Shown here in pieces: positions 1 through 8,279 of a stretch of DNA of 64,000 nt; the first letter of the stretch is position 1; every line of letters begins with the position of its first letter. Position numbers and translations under genes: made by a program. The stretch spans positions 45,103-109,102 of the forward strand of contig NZ_LGQZ01000076.1 in NCBI RefSeq assembly GCF_003116015.1. The letters are read 5' to 3'. The notes beneath the pieces were generated by a model that saw nothing but the letters and a program-made list of their open reading frames with translations, had not been told where the DNA came from and ran no database searches. The stretch is from Azospirillum sp. TSO22-1 (lineage in GTDB: Bacteria > Pseudomonadota > Alphaproteobacteria > Azospirillales > Azospirillaceae).

Positions 1-1
1 G

Positions 2-364
2 ACCCGCGTCGGCAGCGGCACCAAGATCGACAACCTCGTGCAGATCGGCCACAACGTGGTGATCGGCACCAACTGCATGCTGTGCGGCCACGTCGGCGTG
101 GCGGGCAGCGTCACCATCGGCGACCGCGTGGTGCTGGCCGGCAAGGTCGGCGTCGCCGACCACAAGACCATCGGCAGCGATTCGGTGGTCGCCGCCAACT
201 CCGGCGTCGGGCGCGACATCCCGCCGAAGACGGTGTGGATGGGCTATCCCGCCGTGCCGCGCACCGAGGCGTTCGAGCAGTACAAGAACCTCGGCCGCCT
301 GAAGCGCTTCTTCGCGGACGTGGTAGACCTAAAGAATCGCATCAAGGCCCTGGAATCGCGGTAA
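2..364 (+). CDS. lpxD: UDP-3-O-acylglucosamine N-acyltransferase LpxD, 3' part
   Basis: The gene enters from the left edge, so only the last 120 residues are seen; the frame is open from base 2. LpxD adds the N-linked hydroxyacyl chain to UDP-3-O-acyl-glucosamine in lipid A synthesis, using acyl-ACP, in the cytoplasm. The visible part is left-handed beta-helix made of hexapeptide repeats (TKIDNLVQIGHNV, then MLCGHVGVAGSVTIGDR), followed by a C-terminal helical tail. The IDNLVQIGHNV stretch is typical of LpxD, more so than of LpxA. It lies 30 bp before an acyl carrier protein gene, which fits an acyl-ACP-using enzyme. The start and the N-terminal uridine-binding domain are outside the window. 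Confidence 0.93.
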   Translation, partial: TRVGSGTKIDNLVQIGHNVVIGTNCMLCGHVGVAGSVTIGDRVVLAGKVGVADHKTIGSDSVVAANSGVGRDIPPKTVWMGYPAVPRTEAFEQYKNLGRLKRFFADVVDLKNRIKALESR

Positions 365-394
365 CCTTTGCGGCGGCACAGCCGGAGCCGCCGC

Positions 395-664
395 ATGAGC
401 CCAACCCCCGCGGACATCGAAGACGACGTCCTCCAGATCATCGCCGAGAAGGGGCAGGTGGACCGCGCGCGGCTGACGCCGGACGCCCGCCTCGCCGACC
501 TCGCCATCGCGTCCCTGGACGTGATCGAGATCGTCTTCGCGCTGGAGGACCGCTTCGATATCGCGATCCCCTTCAACGCCAACGACGCCCGGCAGGAGTT
601 CGCCACCGTCGGCGACATCCTGCGCGCCGTCAAGGCCGTGGCCGGCGAGAGCCGCGCGGCGTGA
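395..664 (+). CDS. acyl carrier protein
   Basis: An 89-residue acyl carrier protein. Ser40 in the motif LAIASLDVIEIVF is the expected phosphopantetheine attachment site; the usual DSL is ASL here, so this is a specialised carrier rather than the main AcpP. An upstream in-frame start at 368 would add nine Arg-rich residues; ATG 395 is preferred because an ACP normally begins with a short acidic helix and GGAG precedes it. The stop overlaps the GTG start of the next gene (GTGA, 661-664), so the two are translationally coupled. The placement after lpxD suggests it carries an acyl chain for lipid A or another special lipid (inference). Confidence 0.88.
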   Translation: MSPTPADIEDDVLQIIAEKGQVDRARLTPDARLADLAIASLDVIEIVFALEDRFDIAIPFNANDARQEFATVGDILRAVKAVAGESRAA

Positions 665-1869
665 CGCGTGCCGTCATAACGGGGTTGGGCGTCGTCTCGC
701 CCATCGGGATCGGCGTGCCGGCCTTCGCGGACTCGCTGTTCGCCGGGCGCAGCGGCATCGGCCCGCTGGCCGGCATGCCCGACCGGCCACTCTCCATCCC
801 CGTCGCCGCCCAGGTGCGCGGTTTCGACCCGGCGGCGCATGTCGATCCCAAGCGTCTGAACCTGCTCGACCGCACCAGCCAGTTCGCCCTGGTGGCGGCG
901 CGCGAGGCGGTGGGCATGGCCGGGCTGTCCTTCGCCGGCCCGCTGTCCGAACGCACCGGGGTGGTGCTGGGCATCGGGGTGGGCGGCATGACCACGCTGG
1001 ACGACGCCTTCCTGCGCCTGTACGGCGAGGGGGCCAACCGCCTGCACCCGCTGACCATCCCGCGCCTGATGTTCAGCGCCCCGGCCGCCCACCTGTCCAT
1101 GGAGTACGGCATCACCGGCCCGGCCTTCGCCGCGTCGAGCGCCTGCGCGTCCTCCGGCCACGCGCTGGGCATGGCGCTGCTGCTGCTGCGCGCCGGCATG
1201 GCCGACGTGGTGCTGGCCGGCGGCGCCGAAGCCAGCCTGAGCTTCGGCGCGCTCAAGGGCTGGGAGGCGATGCGCATCGCCAGCCCAGACACCTGCCGCC
1301 CCTTCTCGAAGGACCGCAGCGGCATGGTGCTGGGCGAGGGCGCGGCGGTCCTGGTGCTGGAGACCGAGGAGCACGCCCGCCGCCGCGGCGCCGAGGTGTT
1401 GGCCGAGCTGGCCGGCGTCGGGCTGGGCGCGGACGCCGGCGACATCACCGCCCCCGACCCGCAGGGCGCGGCGCGGGCGATGCGCGCCGCGCTCAAGGAC
1501 GCGCGGCTGGATCCCGACGCGGTGGACTACGTCAACGCGCACGGCACCGCCACCGCCGCCAACGACGTGGCCGAAGCGCAGGCGATCCACGCGGTGTTCG
1601 GCGCGCGGGCGGCGCGGCTGCCGGTGTCGTCGTCGAAGTCGATGTTCGGCCACGCGCTGGGCGCCGCGGGGGCGCTGGAGGCGGTGACAACGGTGCTGGC
1701 GCTAACGCATAGCATCGTCCCGCCAACCGCCAACTTCACCGAACCGGACCCCGCCTGCCCGGTGGACGCCGTGCCCAACGCGGCGCGGGAGGTGCCGATG
1801 ACGGTGGCGCTGTCGAACTCCTTCGCGTTCGGGGGGCTGAACGCGGTGCTGGCGTTGCGGAGGGTGTGA
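661..1869 (+). CDS. beta-ketoacyl-ACP synthase (FabF/KAS II-like)
   Basis: A 402-residue condensing enzyme that elongates an acyl chain with malonyl-ACP. The thiolase-fold N-terminus reads VITGLGVVSPIG; the catalytic triad is visible as Cys162 (SSACASSGHALG), His294 (NAHGTAT) and His331 (FGHALGAAG), with Lys326 in SKSMFGH. GTG 661 is the start: it overlaps the ACP stop by 4 bp and gives the usual family length. The pair probably forms a dedicated ACP/synthase module. The neighbouring lpxD suggests lipid A acyl chains, but no fabZ/fabG or very-long-chain acyltransferase is visible here, so the product is unknown. Confidence 0.9.
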   Translation: MTRAVITGLGVVSPIGIGVPAFADSLFAGRSGIGPLAGMPDRPLSIPVAAQVRGFDPAAHVDPKRLNLLDRTSQFALVAAREAVGMAGLSFAGPLSERTGVVLGIGVGGMTTLDDAFLRLYGEGANRLHPLTIPRLMFSAPAAHLSMEYGITGPAFAASSACASSGHALGMALLLLRAGMADVVLAGGAEASLSFGALKGWEAMRIASPDTCRPFSKDRSGMVLGEGAAVLVLETEEHARRRGAEVLAELAGVGLGADAGDITAPDPQGAARAMRAALKDARLDPDAVDYVNAHGTATAANDVAEAQAIHAVFGARAARLPVSSSKSMFGHALGAAGALEAVTTVLALTHSIVPPTANFTEPDPACPVDAVPNAAREVPMTVALSNSFAFGGLNAVLALRRV

Positions 1870-1876
1870 ACCCAGT

Positions 1877-1973
1877 CCCTCCCCCGCCCCCGGCGGGGGA
1901 GGTTAGGTGGGGGCCGCGGCCTCCCGAGAATCCGTAGCCCCCACCCAACCCTCCCCCAGCCCCGCTGGGGGAG
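1877..1973. repeat. nested GC-rich palindrome, intergenic
   Basis: Between the convergent ketoacyl synthase and Crp/Fnr genes lie two hairpins, at 1877-1902 and 1951-1973 (CTCCCCCAGC ccc GCTGGGGGAG). They are flanked by a longer inverted pair, GGTTAGGTGGGGGC at 1901-1914 and GCCCCCACCCAACC at 1937-1950, with one mismatch. The same arm sequences recur elsewhere in the window. It may also serve as a two-way terminator. Confidence 0.8.
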
Positions 1974-1983
1974 GGCTTGAACG

Positions 1984-2649
1984 CTACGCCGCCAGCCCCT
2001 CCAGCCCGCGCACGTCGCGCACCAGCACGCGCCCGCGCGTCAGCTCGACCAGCCCGCGCCGCTCGAACTCCTTGAGCTGCCGGCTCACCACCTCGCGGGC
2101 GGTGCCGAGTTCCACCGCCAGCGCCTGGTGCGTGGTGTCGAGCCCGCCGGCCGCGTCCCGGTGCTCCACCAGGAAGCGCGCCAGGCGCAGGTCGACGCGG
2201 CCGAAGGCGACCTCCTCGACCAGGGCCAGCATGCCGGTCAACCGGTTGCCGAAGGAGGCGAAGACGAAGTCGCGGAACACCGCCGAGCGCGCCAGCAGCG
2301 CGTGGAAGCCCGCGGCGCCCAGCCCCACCGCGTCGATGTCCGTCTCGCCCACGCCTTCGGCGCTGTAGCCGGTGCGCGTCATCAGGCAGGCGGTGGTGAG
2401 GATGCAGGTCTCGCCGCGCGCCACCCGGTACAGCACGATCTCGCGCCCGGACTCCGACACCATCTGCACCCGGACCGAGCCGTCCAGCATCATCAGGTAG
2501 CTCTGGCACAGCGCGCCGGCCTGGAACAGCACGGTGCCGCGCGGCATGTGCACGCGCATGCCCTCGGCCGCCAGCAGGGCCATCGCGTCGGCTTCCAGCC
2601 GCGCCAGGGCCGGAAACGCGTCCAGCCAGTCCGTGCCCGTCAGCGCCAT
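1984..2649 (-). CDS. Crp/Fnr-family transcriptional regulator
   Basis: A 221-residue regulator with an N-terminal cyclic-nucleotide-type beta-barrel (roughly residues 15-125; PRGTVLFQAGALCQSYLM, then a GREIVLYRVARGETC strand), a dimerisation helix and a C-terminal winged helix. The recognition helix reads GTAREVVSRQLKEFE, carrying the E..SR pattern known from FNR-type proteins that read TTGAT half-sites. The N-terminal cysteine cluster of true oxygen-sensing FNR is absent, so the signal is unknown. ATG 2649 has GGGGAGG about 7 bp upstream. It is divergent from the exopolysaccharide kinase gene across a 216-bp gap, so it could control that cluster, but I see no TTGAT-N4-ATCAA box in that gap. 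Confidence 0.92.
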   Translation of the reverse strand: MALTGTDWLDAFPALARLEADAMALLAAEGMRVHMPRGTVLFQAGALCQSYLMMLDGSVRVQMVSESGREIVLYRVARGETCILTTACLMTRTGYSAEGVGETDIDAVGLGAAGFHALLARSAVFRDFVFASFGNRLTGMLALVEEVAFGRVDLRLARFLVEHRDAAGGLDTTHQALAVELGTAREVVSRQLKEFERRGLVELTRGRVLVRDVRGLEGLAA

Positions 2650-2865
2650 GCCAAGCCTCCCCCGCGAAAAAGATCGGCCATTATCGGCAAGCGTCCCGCA
2701 CGGGTCCATACCGACGGCGCGATGGTTCCAACGGATGACCCACAAGGGCGCGCTTGCCTGTCCGGATGCACCGCAACACGTGTGAAACGGCACCCTCTCC
2801 AGGGTGTTCATGCCCCCAGGACTATGCCGCCCCGGCGGCCTCGGAGGGATGTGGGAGGACCGGCT
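2650..2865. other. intergenic region between divergent regulator and EPS genes
   Basis: It holds the ribosome binding site of the regulator at its left end and GGGAGGA at 2853-2859 for the Wzc-like gene at its right end. A small hairpin CACCCT-ctcc-AGGGTG lies at 2791-2806. I find no clear sigma-70 pair, FNR box or gene. Confidence 0.5.
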
Positions 2866-5130
2866 TTGGCGACGCAGGAGATACAGGAATACCCCGCACG
2901 GCGGCCGGGCGGACACGTCAGCTTCAACATCTCCGACGCGGCGGTGAACGCGGTGCGCCGCACCGCCGGCATGCTGTGGCGGCACAAGCTGCTGATCGGC
3001 GTCACCATGCTGCTGGGCACCGGCGCCGCCGTGGGGATCGCGTTCCAGCTCACCCCGCTCTACACCGCCGAGACGCTGGTGATGCTGGAGCACCGCAAGA
3101 CCTCCGTGACGAAGTTCGAGGAGGTGCTCGGCGGCCTCGGCGCCGACATGAGCGTGATGCAGAGCGAGGTGGCGGTGCTGAAGTCCCCCACCTTCGCCGA
3201 GAAGATCGTCGACCGGCTGAACCTGGTGAACGATCCGGAGTTCAACGCCGACCTGCGGCCGCCGCCCAACCCGCTGCTCGTCTACCTCAACCCGCGCAAC
3301 TGGATCCCGGATTCGTGGCGGGACACGCTCCAGGGCAACCGCCCGGTGTTCGAGCTGACCGAGGAGGAGAAGGCGAAGAACCGCAGGACCTCGGTGGTCA
3401 ACGCGGTGCTCGACAACCTGAACGTCCGGCCGCAGGGGCGGTCCTACGTGCTCTCCGTCACCTTCGACAGCGAGGACCCGCGCAAGGCGTCGACCGTCGT
3501 CAACACCATCGCCCAGATGTATCTGGTCGATCAGCTGGACGAGAAGTTCAAGGCCACCAAGCGAGCCACCCAGTGGCTGGAGGAGCGCATCGCCGAGGTC
3601 CGCAAGGAGGCCCGCGAGGCCGGCGACGCGGCGGAGGCGTTCCGCGCCCGCACCGGCCTGACCGCGTCCGGCGAGGCGCGCACCATCAGCACCCAGCAGC
3701 TGGCCGAGCTGAACACCAACTACGTCCTCGCCCGCACCCAGCGCGAGGCGGCGGAGGCCAAGCAGCGCGAGGTCACCAACCTGACGCGCAACCAGCGCAG
3801 CGTCGGCACCATCGGCGACGTGCTGGGCAACGGCCTGATCCAGTCGCTGCGCCGGCAGGAGGTCGAGCTGCAGCGCCAGATGGCCGACGCCAACCAGCGC
3901 TACGGCGGCAAGCACCCGGCGATCCAGACCCTGCAGAGCCAGCTGCGCGACCTGCAGGGCCAGATGCGCATGGAGGTCGACAAGATCGTCCAGGGCCTCA
4001 ACAACGAGGTCGAGCTGGCGCGCGGCCGCGAAAAGTCGCTGAAGGCCAGCCTGGACGAGCTGCAGGGCAAGGTGGACGAGCAGCAGAAGTCCACCGTCAC
4101 GCTCCGCACGCTGGAGCGCGACGCCGAAACCTCGCAGACCATGTACGAGACGCTGCTGACCCGCTTCCAGGAGGTCACCTCGCAGAACGACATCCAGCAG
4201 CCGGACGCCCGCGTCGTCTCGCAGGCGGCCATCCCGCTGCTGCCCAGCCAGCCCAACAAGAAGCTGATCGTCATCCTGGCGCTGATCGCGTCGGGCGCGG
4301 TCGGCGTGCTGCTGGCCATGCTGGTCGAGTACTTCGAGCGCGGCTTCCGCAGCCCGCACCAGTTCGAGCTGGCGACCGGCGTGCGCGGCCTTGGGATCGT
4401 GCCGATGATCGGCCGCTGGGGCCGGCTGCGCGGCAGCCCGGCCGAGTACGTCATCGACCGGCCGCTGTCCTCCTACACCGAGGCGCTGCAGAGCCTGCGC
4501 ACCACGCTGCTGCTGGCCAACCCGGACGGGCGGCAGCGGGTGCTGCTGTTCACCTCCTCGGTGCCGGACGAGGGCAAGAGCTCGGTCGCCGGCGGCTTCG
4601 CGCGGATCTGCGCCAACGCCGGGCAGCGGGTGGTGATCGTCGACTGCGACCTGCGCCGCAAGGGCCTGCACCGCATGCTCGGCCTGGAGAACCGCAGCGG
4701 CCTCTACGAGGTGCTGTCCGGTCAGGCGGCGGTGCAGGACGTGCTGCAGACCGACCCGCGCACCGGGCTGCACGTCATCTCCGCCGGCCACGGCTCGGCG
4801 CTGCCGCAGGACATGCTGGGCTCGGCCCGCATGCACCAGCTGATCTCGCGCCTCGCCCTGGAGTACGACCGGGTGATCCTCGACTCGCCGCCGGTGCTGG
4901 CGGTGTCGGAGAGCAAGCTGCTGGCCGCGCTGGCCGACCAGACGGTGTTCATCGTCCGCTGGGGCAAGACCAAGCGCGAAACCGCCATGGCCGGCCTGAA
5001 GGAGCTGGTGGAGGCCGGCGCCGACGTGGTCGGCGTGCTGTTCAGCCAGGTCGATACCCGCCGCCACGCCCAGTACGAGTTCCCGGACAGCGGCCGGTAC
5101 CACGGGTATCGCCGGTACTACGTGAACTGA
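2866..5130 (+). CDS. Wzc-like polysaccharide co-polymerase / tyrosine autokinase
   Basis: A 754-residue inner-membrane protein that controls chain length and export of polysaccharide in Wzx/Wzy systems. In order: a Wzz domain with a first membrane segment near residues 43-63; a long periplasmic coiled-coil region with a GNVR-type end (residues about 290-460); a second membrane segment near 466-489; and a cytoplasmic BY-kinase domain. The kinase has Walker A (SSVPDEGKSS, Lys571), Walker A' (VVIVDCDLRRKG) and Walker B (VILDSPPVL), and ends in a tyrosine-rich tail (YHGYRRYYVN), the usual autophosphorylation cluster. The start is taken as TTG 2866 because GGGAGGA sits 6 bp before it; in-frame GTG 2851 is the alternative. 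First gene of the EPS cluster. Confidence 0.92.
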   Translation: MATQEIQEYPARRPGGHVSFNISDAAVNAVRRTAGMLWRHKLLIGVTMLLGTGAAVGIAFQLTPLYTAETLVMLEHRKTSVTKFEEVLGGLGADMSVMQSEVAVLKSPTFAEKIVDRLNLVNDPEFNADLRPPPNPLLVYLNPRNWIPDSWRDTLQGNRPVFELTEEEKAKNRRTSVVNAVLDNLNVRPQGRSYVLSVTFDSEDPRKASTVVNTIAQMYLVDQLDEKFKATKRATQWLEERIAEVRKEAREAGDAAEAFRARTGLTASGEARTISTQQLAELNTNYVLARTQREAAEAKQREVTNLTRNQRSVGTIGDVLGNGLIQSLRRQEVELQRQMADANQRYGGKHPAIQTLQSQLRDLQGQMRMEVDKIVQGLNNEVELARGREKSLKASLDELQGKVDEQQKSTVTLRTLERDAETSQTMYETLLTRFQEVTSQNDIQQPDARVVSQAAIPLLPSQPNKKLIVILALIASGAVGVLLAMLVEYFERGFRSPHQFELATGVRGLGIVPMIGRWGRLRGSPAEYVIDRPLSSYTEALQSLRTTLLLANPDGRQRVLLFTSSVPDEGKSSVAGGFARICANAGQRVVIVDCDLRRKGLHRMLGLENRSGLYEVLSGQAAVQDVLQTDPRTGLHVISAGHGSALPQDMLGSARMHQLISRLALEYDRVILDSPPVLAVSESKLLAALADQTVFIVRWGKTKRETAMAGLKELVEAGADVVGVLFSQVDTRRHAQYEFPDSGRYHGYRRYYVN

Positions 5131-5140
5131 CGTTCGAAGC

Positions 5141-5165
5141 CCTCCCCCAGCCCCGCTGGGGGAGG
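5141..5165. repeat. GC-rich hairpin
   Basis: CCTCCCCCAGC ccc GCTGGGGGAGG: perfect 11-bp arms with a 3-base loop, 10 bp after the Wzc-like gene. It is the same hairpin as at 1951-1973. It could attenuate transcription into the flippase gene. Confidence 0.8.
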
Positions 5166-5196
5166 GAAATTCGTCTCAACCACCGACAGGACCCGC

Positions 5197-6639
5197 ATGT
5201 CCGCCGGACGGCTCATCTTCCTGAACATCCGGGCGCTGGCGATCGCCAAGGTGCTCACCATGGCCTTCGGTCTGGTCGCCACCGCGTGGACGGCGCGCCA
5301 CCTCGGCCCGGAGCATTACGGCTTCATCGGCTTCGGCACCGCGTTCATCGCCTACGCCGCGCTGTTCGTGAATCTCGGCCTGTCCACCTACGCGGTGCGC
5401 GAGATCGCCCGCGACCGCAGCCAGGCGAAGCGGATCGTCGACCACGTGCTGACCATCCGCGTGCTGCTCGCCGTCCTGGTCGGCGGGCTGTACGCGCTGA
5501 TCGTCCACGCGCTGGACAAGCCGACGCTGGTCAAGGCGGTGCTGTGGGTGCAGATCGTCCAGCTGTTCGGGCAGGCGCTGATCATCGACTTCTACTACCA
5601 GGGCACCGAGCGCATGGGCGTCATCGCCGGGCGCGAGGCCGGCAACGCCGTCGTCACCATGATCGCCACGCTGGCGCTGGTGCGCGGGCCGGAGGACGTG
5701 GTGATCGCCGCCGGCATCACCGCGCTGTCGGTGCTGTTCAACGCGCTCCTGGTCGTGGTCCGCTACACCCGCGAGTTCGGCGCGCCGCGCCCGCGCTTCG
5801 ACTTCGGCGCGTGGCGCGTCATGCTGAGCGCGGCGGCGCCGATGGCGGTCAGCGTCTTCGCCTGGGCGATCTTCTCGCACCTCGACACGGTGATGCTCGG
5901 CTTCATGGCCGACAAGACGCAGGTCGGCTGGTACTCGGCCTCGTTCAAGGTGCTGATGCTGGCCTCCACCGCCGGCCACATCGTGATGAACAGCTTCCTG
6001 CCGCAGCTCGCCTCGGCCTATGGCGACCATGAACGGATGCGCGTGCGCATGCACGACTACGCCACCACCATGCTGGTGGTCGGCGCGCTGGCCTCGGCGA
6101 CCGGGCTGACGCTGGCGCCGGAGATCCTGATGCTGTTCTTCGGCGAGGCCTACGCCCCGGCGGTCAACGCGCTGCGCCTGCTGATGGCGGCGCTGGGCGT
6201 CATCTACCTGAACATGGTGCTGGGCAACCCGCTGCTGGTCTGGCACCGGCAGACCGGCTACATGGCGGTGATCCTGACCGGCGGCGCGGTCAACGCGGCG
6301 CTCAATCTCTGGGCCATCCCGCGCTGGGGGATGGAGGGCTCCGCCGCCGCCACGCTGGCGTCGGAGCTGGTGTGCACCGCCGGCATGGCGTGGCTGCACC
6401 GGCGCGCGGTCGGGCAGCTCTACCTGGGAATCGCGGCGCGGGCGGCGGCCTGCGCGCTGCTGGCGGTGGCCAGCTGGGTGCTGATCGGGCACCTGCTGCC
6501 GCAGGCGGTGCCGCGCCACCCGCTGGCGGTGCTGGCGGTGGGCGGAACCTGCATGGCGATGGTCTACGCGGCGGTGGTGCCGCTCGCCGGGCTGGTCGCG
6601 GTGTCGCGCCTGCGCCGGCTGGTCGGAGCCTCCGCATGA
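5197..6639 (+). CDS. polysaccharide flippase, Wzx/MOP superfamily
   Basis: A 480-residue integral membrane protein that would flip lipid-linked repeat units from the cytoplasmic to the periplasmic face. The sequence is a series of 12-14 hydrophobic segments with the family's N-terminal pattern (ALAIAKVLTMAFGLVATAWTAR, then LGPEHYGFIGFGTAFIAY) and a second half starting around residue 210 (LSAAAPMAVSVFAWAIFSHL). ATG 5197 has GACAGGA upstream. It follows the Wzc-like gene in the same direction, the usual context for Wzx. The substrate cannot be deduced. Confidence 0.9.
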   Translation: MSAGRLIFLNIRALAIAKVLTMAFGLVATAWTARHLGPEHYGFIGFGTAFIAYAALFVNLGLSTYAVREIARDRSQAKRIVDHVLTIRVLLAVLVGGLYALIVHALDKPTLVKAVLWVQIVQLFGQALIIDFYYQGTERMGVIAGREAGNAVVTMIATLALVRGPEDVVIAAGITALSVLFNALLVVVRYTREFGAPRPRFDFGAWRVMLSAAAPMAVSVFAWAIFSHLDTVMLGFMADKTQVGWYSASFKVLMLASTAGHIVMNSFLPQLASAYGDHERMRVRMHDYATTMLVVGALASATGLTLAPEILMLFFGEAYAPAVNALRLLMAALGVIYLNMVLGNPLLVWHRQTGYMAVILTGGAVNAALNLWAIPRWGMEGSAAATLASELVCTAGMAWLHRRAVGQLYLGIAARAAACALLAVASWVLIGHLLPQAVPRHPLAVLAVGGTCMAMVYAAVVPLAGLVAVSRLRRLVGASA

Positions 6640-6916
6640 GGGTGATCCCAACCGGATAGGCAAGCCCGCGGACGGATGATGCCCGGCCGCGCCGCTTTGA
6701 CCGCAAGTATATTTTCAGAATTCCTCTTGCAACACCGTCGATCATCCACCCAATGAGCTGCACAATCCAACTGTCTTCTCTTTCGGCACCTTCTAATTCA
6801 TTGGAATAGTGGGAACAATCCTCTACTAAAAGCTGTTCGCAGCTGAGGCACTACGAGGCGACGCATGGGCAACGCCTTTCTGAGTATGGCGTCAATTTAG
6901 GCAGGGCCACGGACGA
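6640..6916. other. AT-rich intergenic region before second EPS gene group
   Basis: A 277-bp gap whose middle (about 6690-6850) is markedly richer in A+T than its surroundings. It includes TATATTTTCAGAATTC and ATTCATTGGAAT (an ATTC-N4-GAAT inverted pair). I see no gene and no well-spaced -35/-10 pair. The low GC and the position before the nucleotide-sugar operon suggest a regulated promoter region (inference). Confidence 0.4.
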
Positions 6917-8272
6917 ATGCTTCCCAACTCCTTTCCCGACCGCAATGTCTGCGTGCTGGGTCTCGGCTATGTCGGCATGACGCTGGCGGTGGCGATGGCC
7001 GACGCGGGTTTCCAGGTGCACGGCGTGGAGATCCGCGGCGACATCCTGGACAAGCTGGCCCATGGCCTGCCCCACTTCCACGAGCCGGGCCTCGCCGAAC
7101 GGCTGCGCCACGTGCTGGGCCGCGGCCGCTTCAGCTTCGGCCGGACGCCGGAGTGCGAGCACCGGCACAGCGTCTACATCATCACGGTCGGCACCCCGCT
7201 GGACCGGATGGGCCGCGTGCGCACCGACATGATCGAGGCGGCGACCCGGCAGGTGGCCGAATGCCTGAACGACGGCGACATGGTCATCCTGCGCTCCACG
7301 GTGAAGCTCGGCACCACGCGCGGCGTCGTGAAGCCGATCCTCGACGCGTCGGGCAAGCGCTTCGACATCGCCTTCTGCCCGGAGCGCACGCTGGAAGGCC
7401 AGGCGCTGGTCGAGCTGGAGCAGCTGCCGCAGATCATCGGCGCCGAGAGCATGGACGTGGCGGCGCGCGCCTCGCAGATCTTCGGCTTCCTGACGCCGAC
7501 CACGGTCAAGGTCTCGACGCCGGAGACGGCGGAGCTGATCAAGCTGGTGGACAACACCTACCGCGACGTCACCTTCGCCTTCTCCAACGAGATCGCCCGG
7601 CTGTGCAACAGCCTGGAGATCAGCGCGGCGGAGGTGGTGCGGGCCGGCAAGCTGGGCTACCCGCGCACCAACCTGCCGCTGCCCGGCCCGGTCGGCGGCC
7701 CGTGCCTGGAGAAGGACCCGCACATCCTGATCGAGGGCGCCCGCGAGCACGGCGTCGAGCTGGAGATCACCGCCGCCGGCCGCCACGTCAACGAGGCCCA
7801 GCCGCATGAGGTCGCGGGCTTCCTGCACAGCCTCGCCAACTCCATGCAGGGCTTCCCCAGGGAGCCGACGATCAGCCTGATGGGCCTCGCCTTCAAGGGC
7901 CGGCCGGAGACGGACGACCTGCGCGGCACCATGGCGAAGCCGGTGTTCGACGAGCTGCGCGCCCGCTTCCCGGCCGCGCGCTGGCGCGGCTTCGACGCGG
8001 TGGTGGCGCCGGAGCAGATCCGCGCCTTCGGCCTGGAGCCGGCGGCGAGCATGGACGGCGCCGTGCGCGGCGCCAACCTGGCGGTGATCCTCAACAACCA
8101 CCCGGTCTTCACCAGCATGCCGCTGCCCGATCTGGCGAGCCGCATGGACCGGCCGGGCTTCATCTACGACTTCTGGAACAACTTCAACAGCCGCGAGGTC
8201 GATCTCCCCGAGGGCACCGCGTACATCGCGCTGGGCGGCCACGGGGCGGTGCGCTTCGCGCACGCGGGGTGA
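6917..8272 (+). CDS. UDP-glucose/GDP-mannose dehydrogenase family protein
   Basis: A 451-residue nucleotide-sugar 6-dehydrogenase that would oxidise a sugar nucleotide to its uronic acid with NAD. The N-terminal Rossmann motif reads VLGLGYVGMTLAVAMADAG. The catalytic cysteine is Cys263 in GPVGGPCLEKDPH. The C-terminal UDP-binding domain has LMGLAFKGRPETDDLR. The motifs are nearer the WecC (UDP-ManNAc dehydrogenase) side of the family than UDP-glucose dehydrogenase, but the substrate is not certain. It starts the second, tightly packed EPS operon; the next gene begins 7 bp after its stop. Confidence 0.92.
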   Translation: MLPNSFPDRNVCVLGLGYVGMTLAVAMADAGFQVHGVEIRGDILDKLAHGLPHFHEPGLAERLRHVLGRGRFSFGRTPECEHRHSVYIITVGTPLDRMGRVRTDMIEAATRQVAECLNDGDMVILRSTVKLGTTRGVVKPILDASGKRFDIAFCPERTLEGQALVELEQLPQIIGAESMDVAARASQIFGFLTPTTVKVSTPETAELIKLVDNTYRDVTFAFSNEIARLCNSLEISAAEVVRAGKLGYPRTNLPLPGPVGGPCLEKDPHILIEGAREHGVELEITAAGRHVNEAQPHEVAGFLHSLANSMQGFPREPTISLMGLAFKGRPETDDLRGTMAKPVFDELRARFPAARWRGFDAVVAPEQIRAFGLEPAASMDGAVRGANLAVILNNHPVFTSMPLPDLASRMDRPGFIYDFWNNFNSREVDLPEGTAYIALGGHGAVRFAHAG

Positions 8273-8279
8273 GGGGGCG

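Noticed and set aside
244..1653. Minus-strand 469-codon open frame opposite the ketoacyl synthase
   Set aside because: Low-complexity antisense frame; the plus strand carries clear ACP and KAS active-site motifs.
1984..5103. Very long minus-strand open frame across the Wzc-like gene
   Set aside because: Its C-terminal part is the real Crp/Fnr gene; the rest is an antisense frame kept open by high GC, with His/Gln/Arg-rich composition typical of shadows.
2754..6032. Plus-strand 1092-codon open frame
   Set aside because: An alternative frame of the Wzc- and Wzx-like genes, made of Arg/Ala/Gly/Pro-rich sequence with no domain.
6302..6763. Minus-strand 153-codon frame over the end of the flippase
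   Set aside because: Mostly antisense Pro/Ala/Arg repeats; no ribosome binding site or motif.
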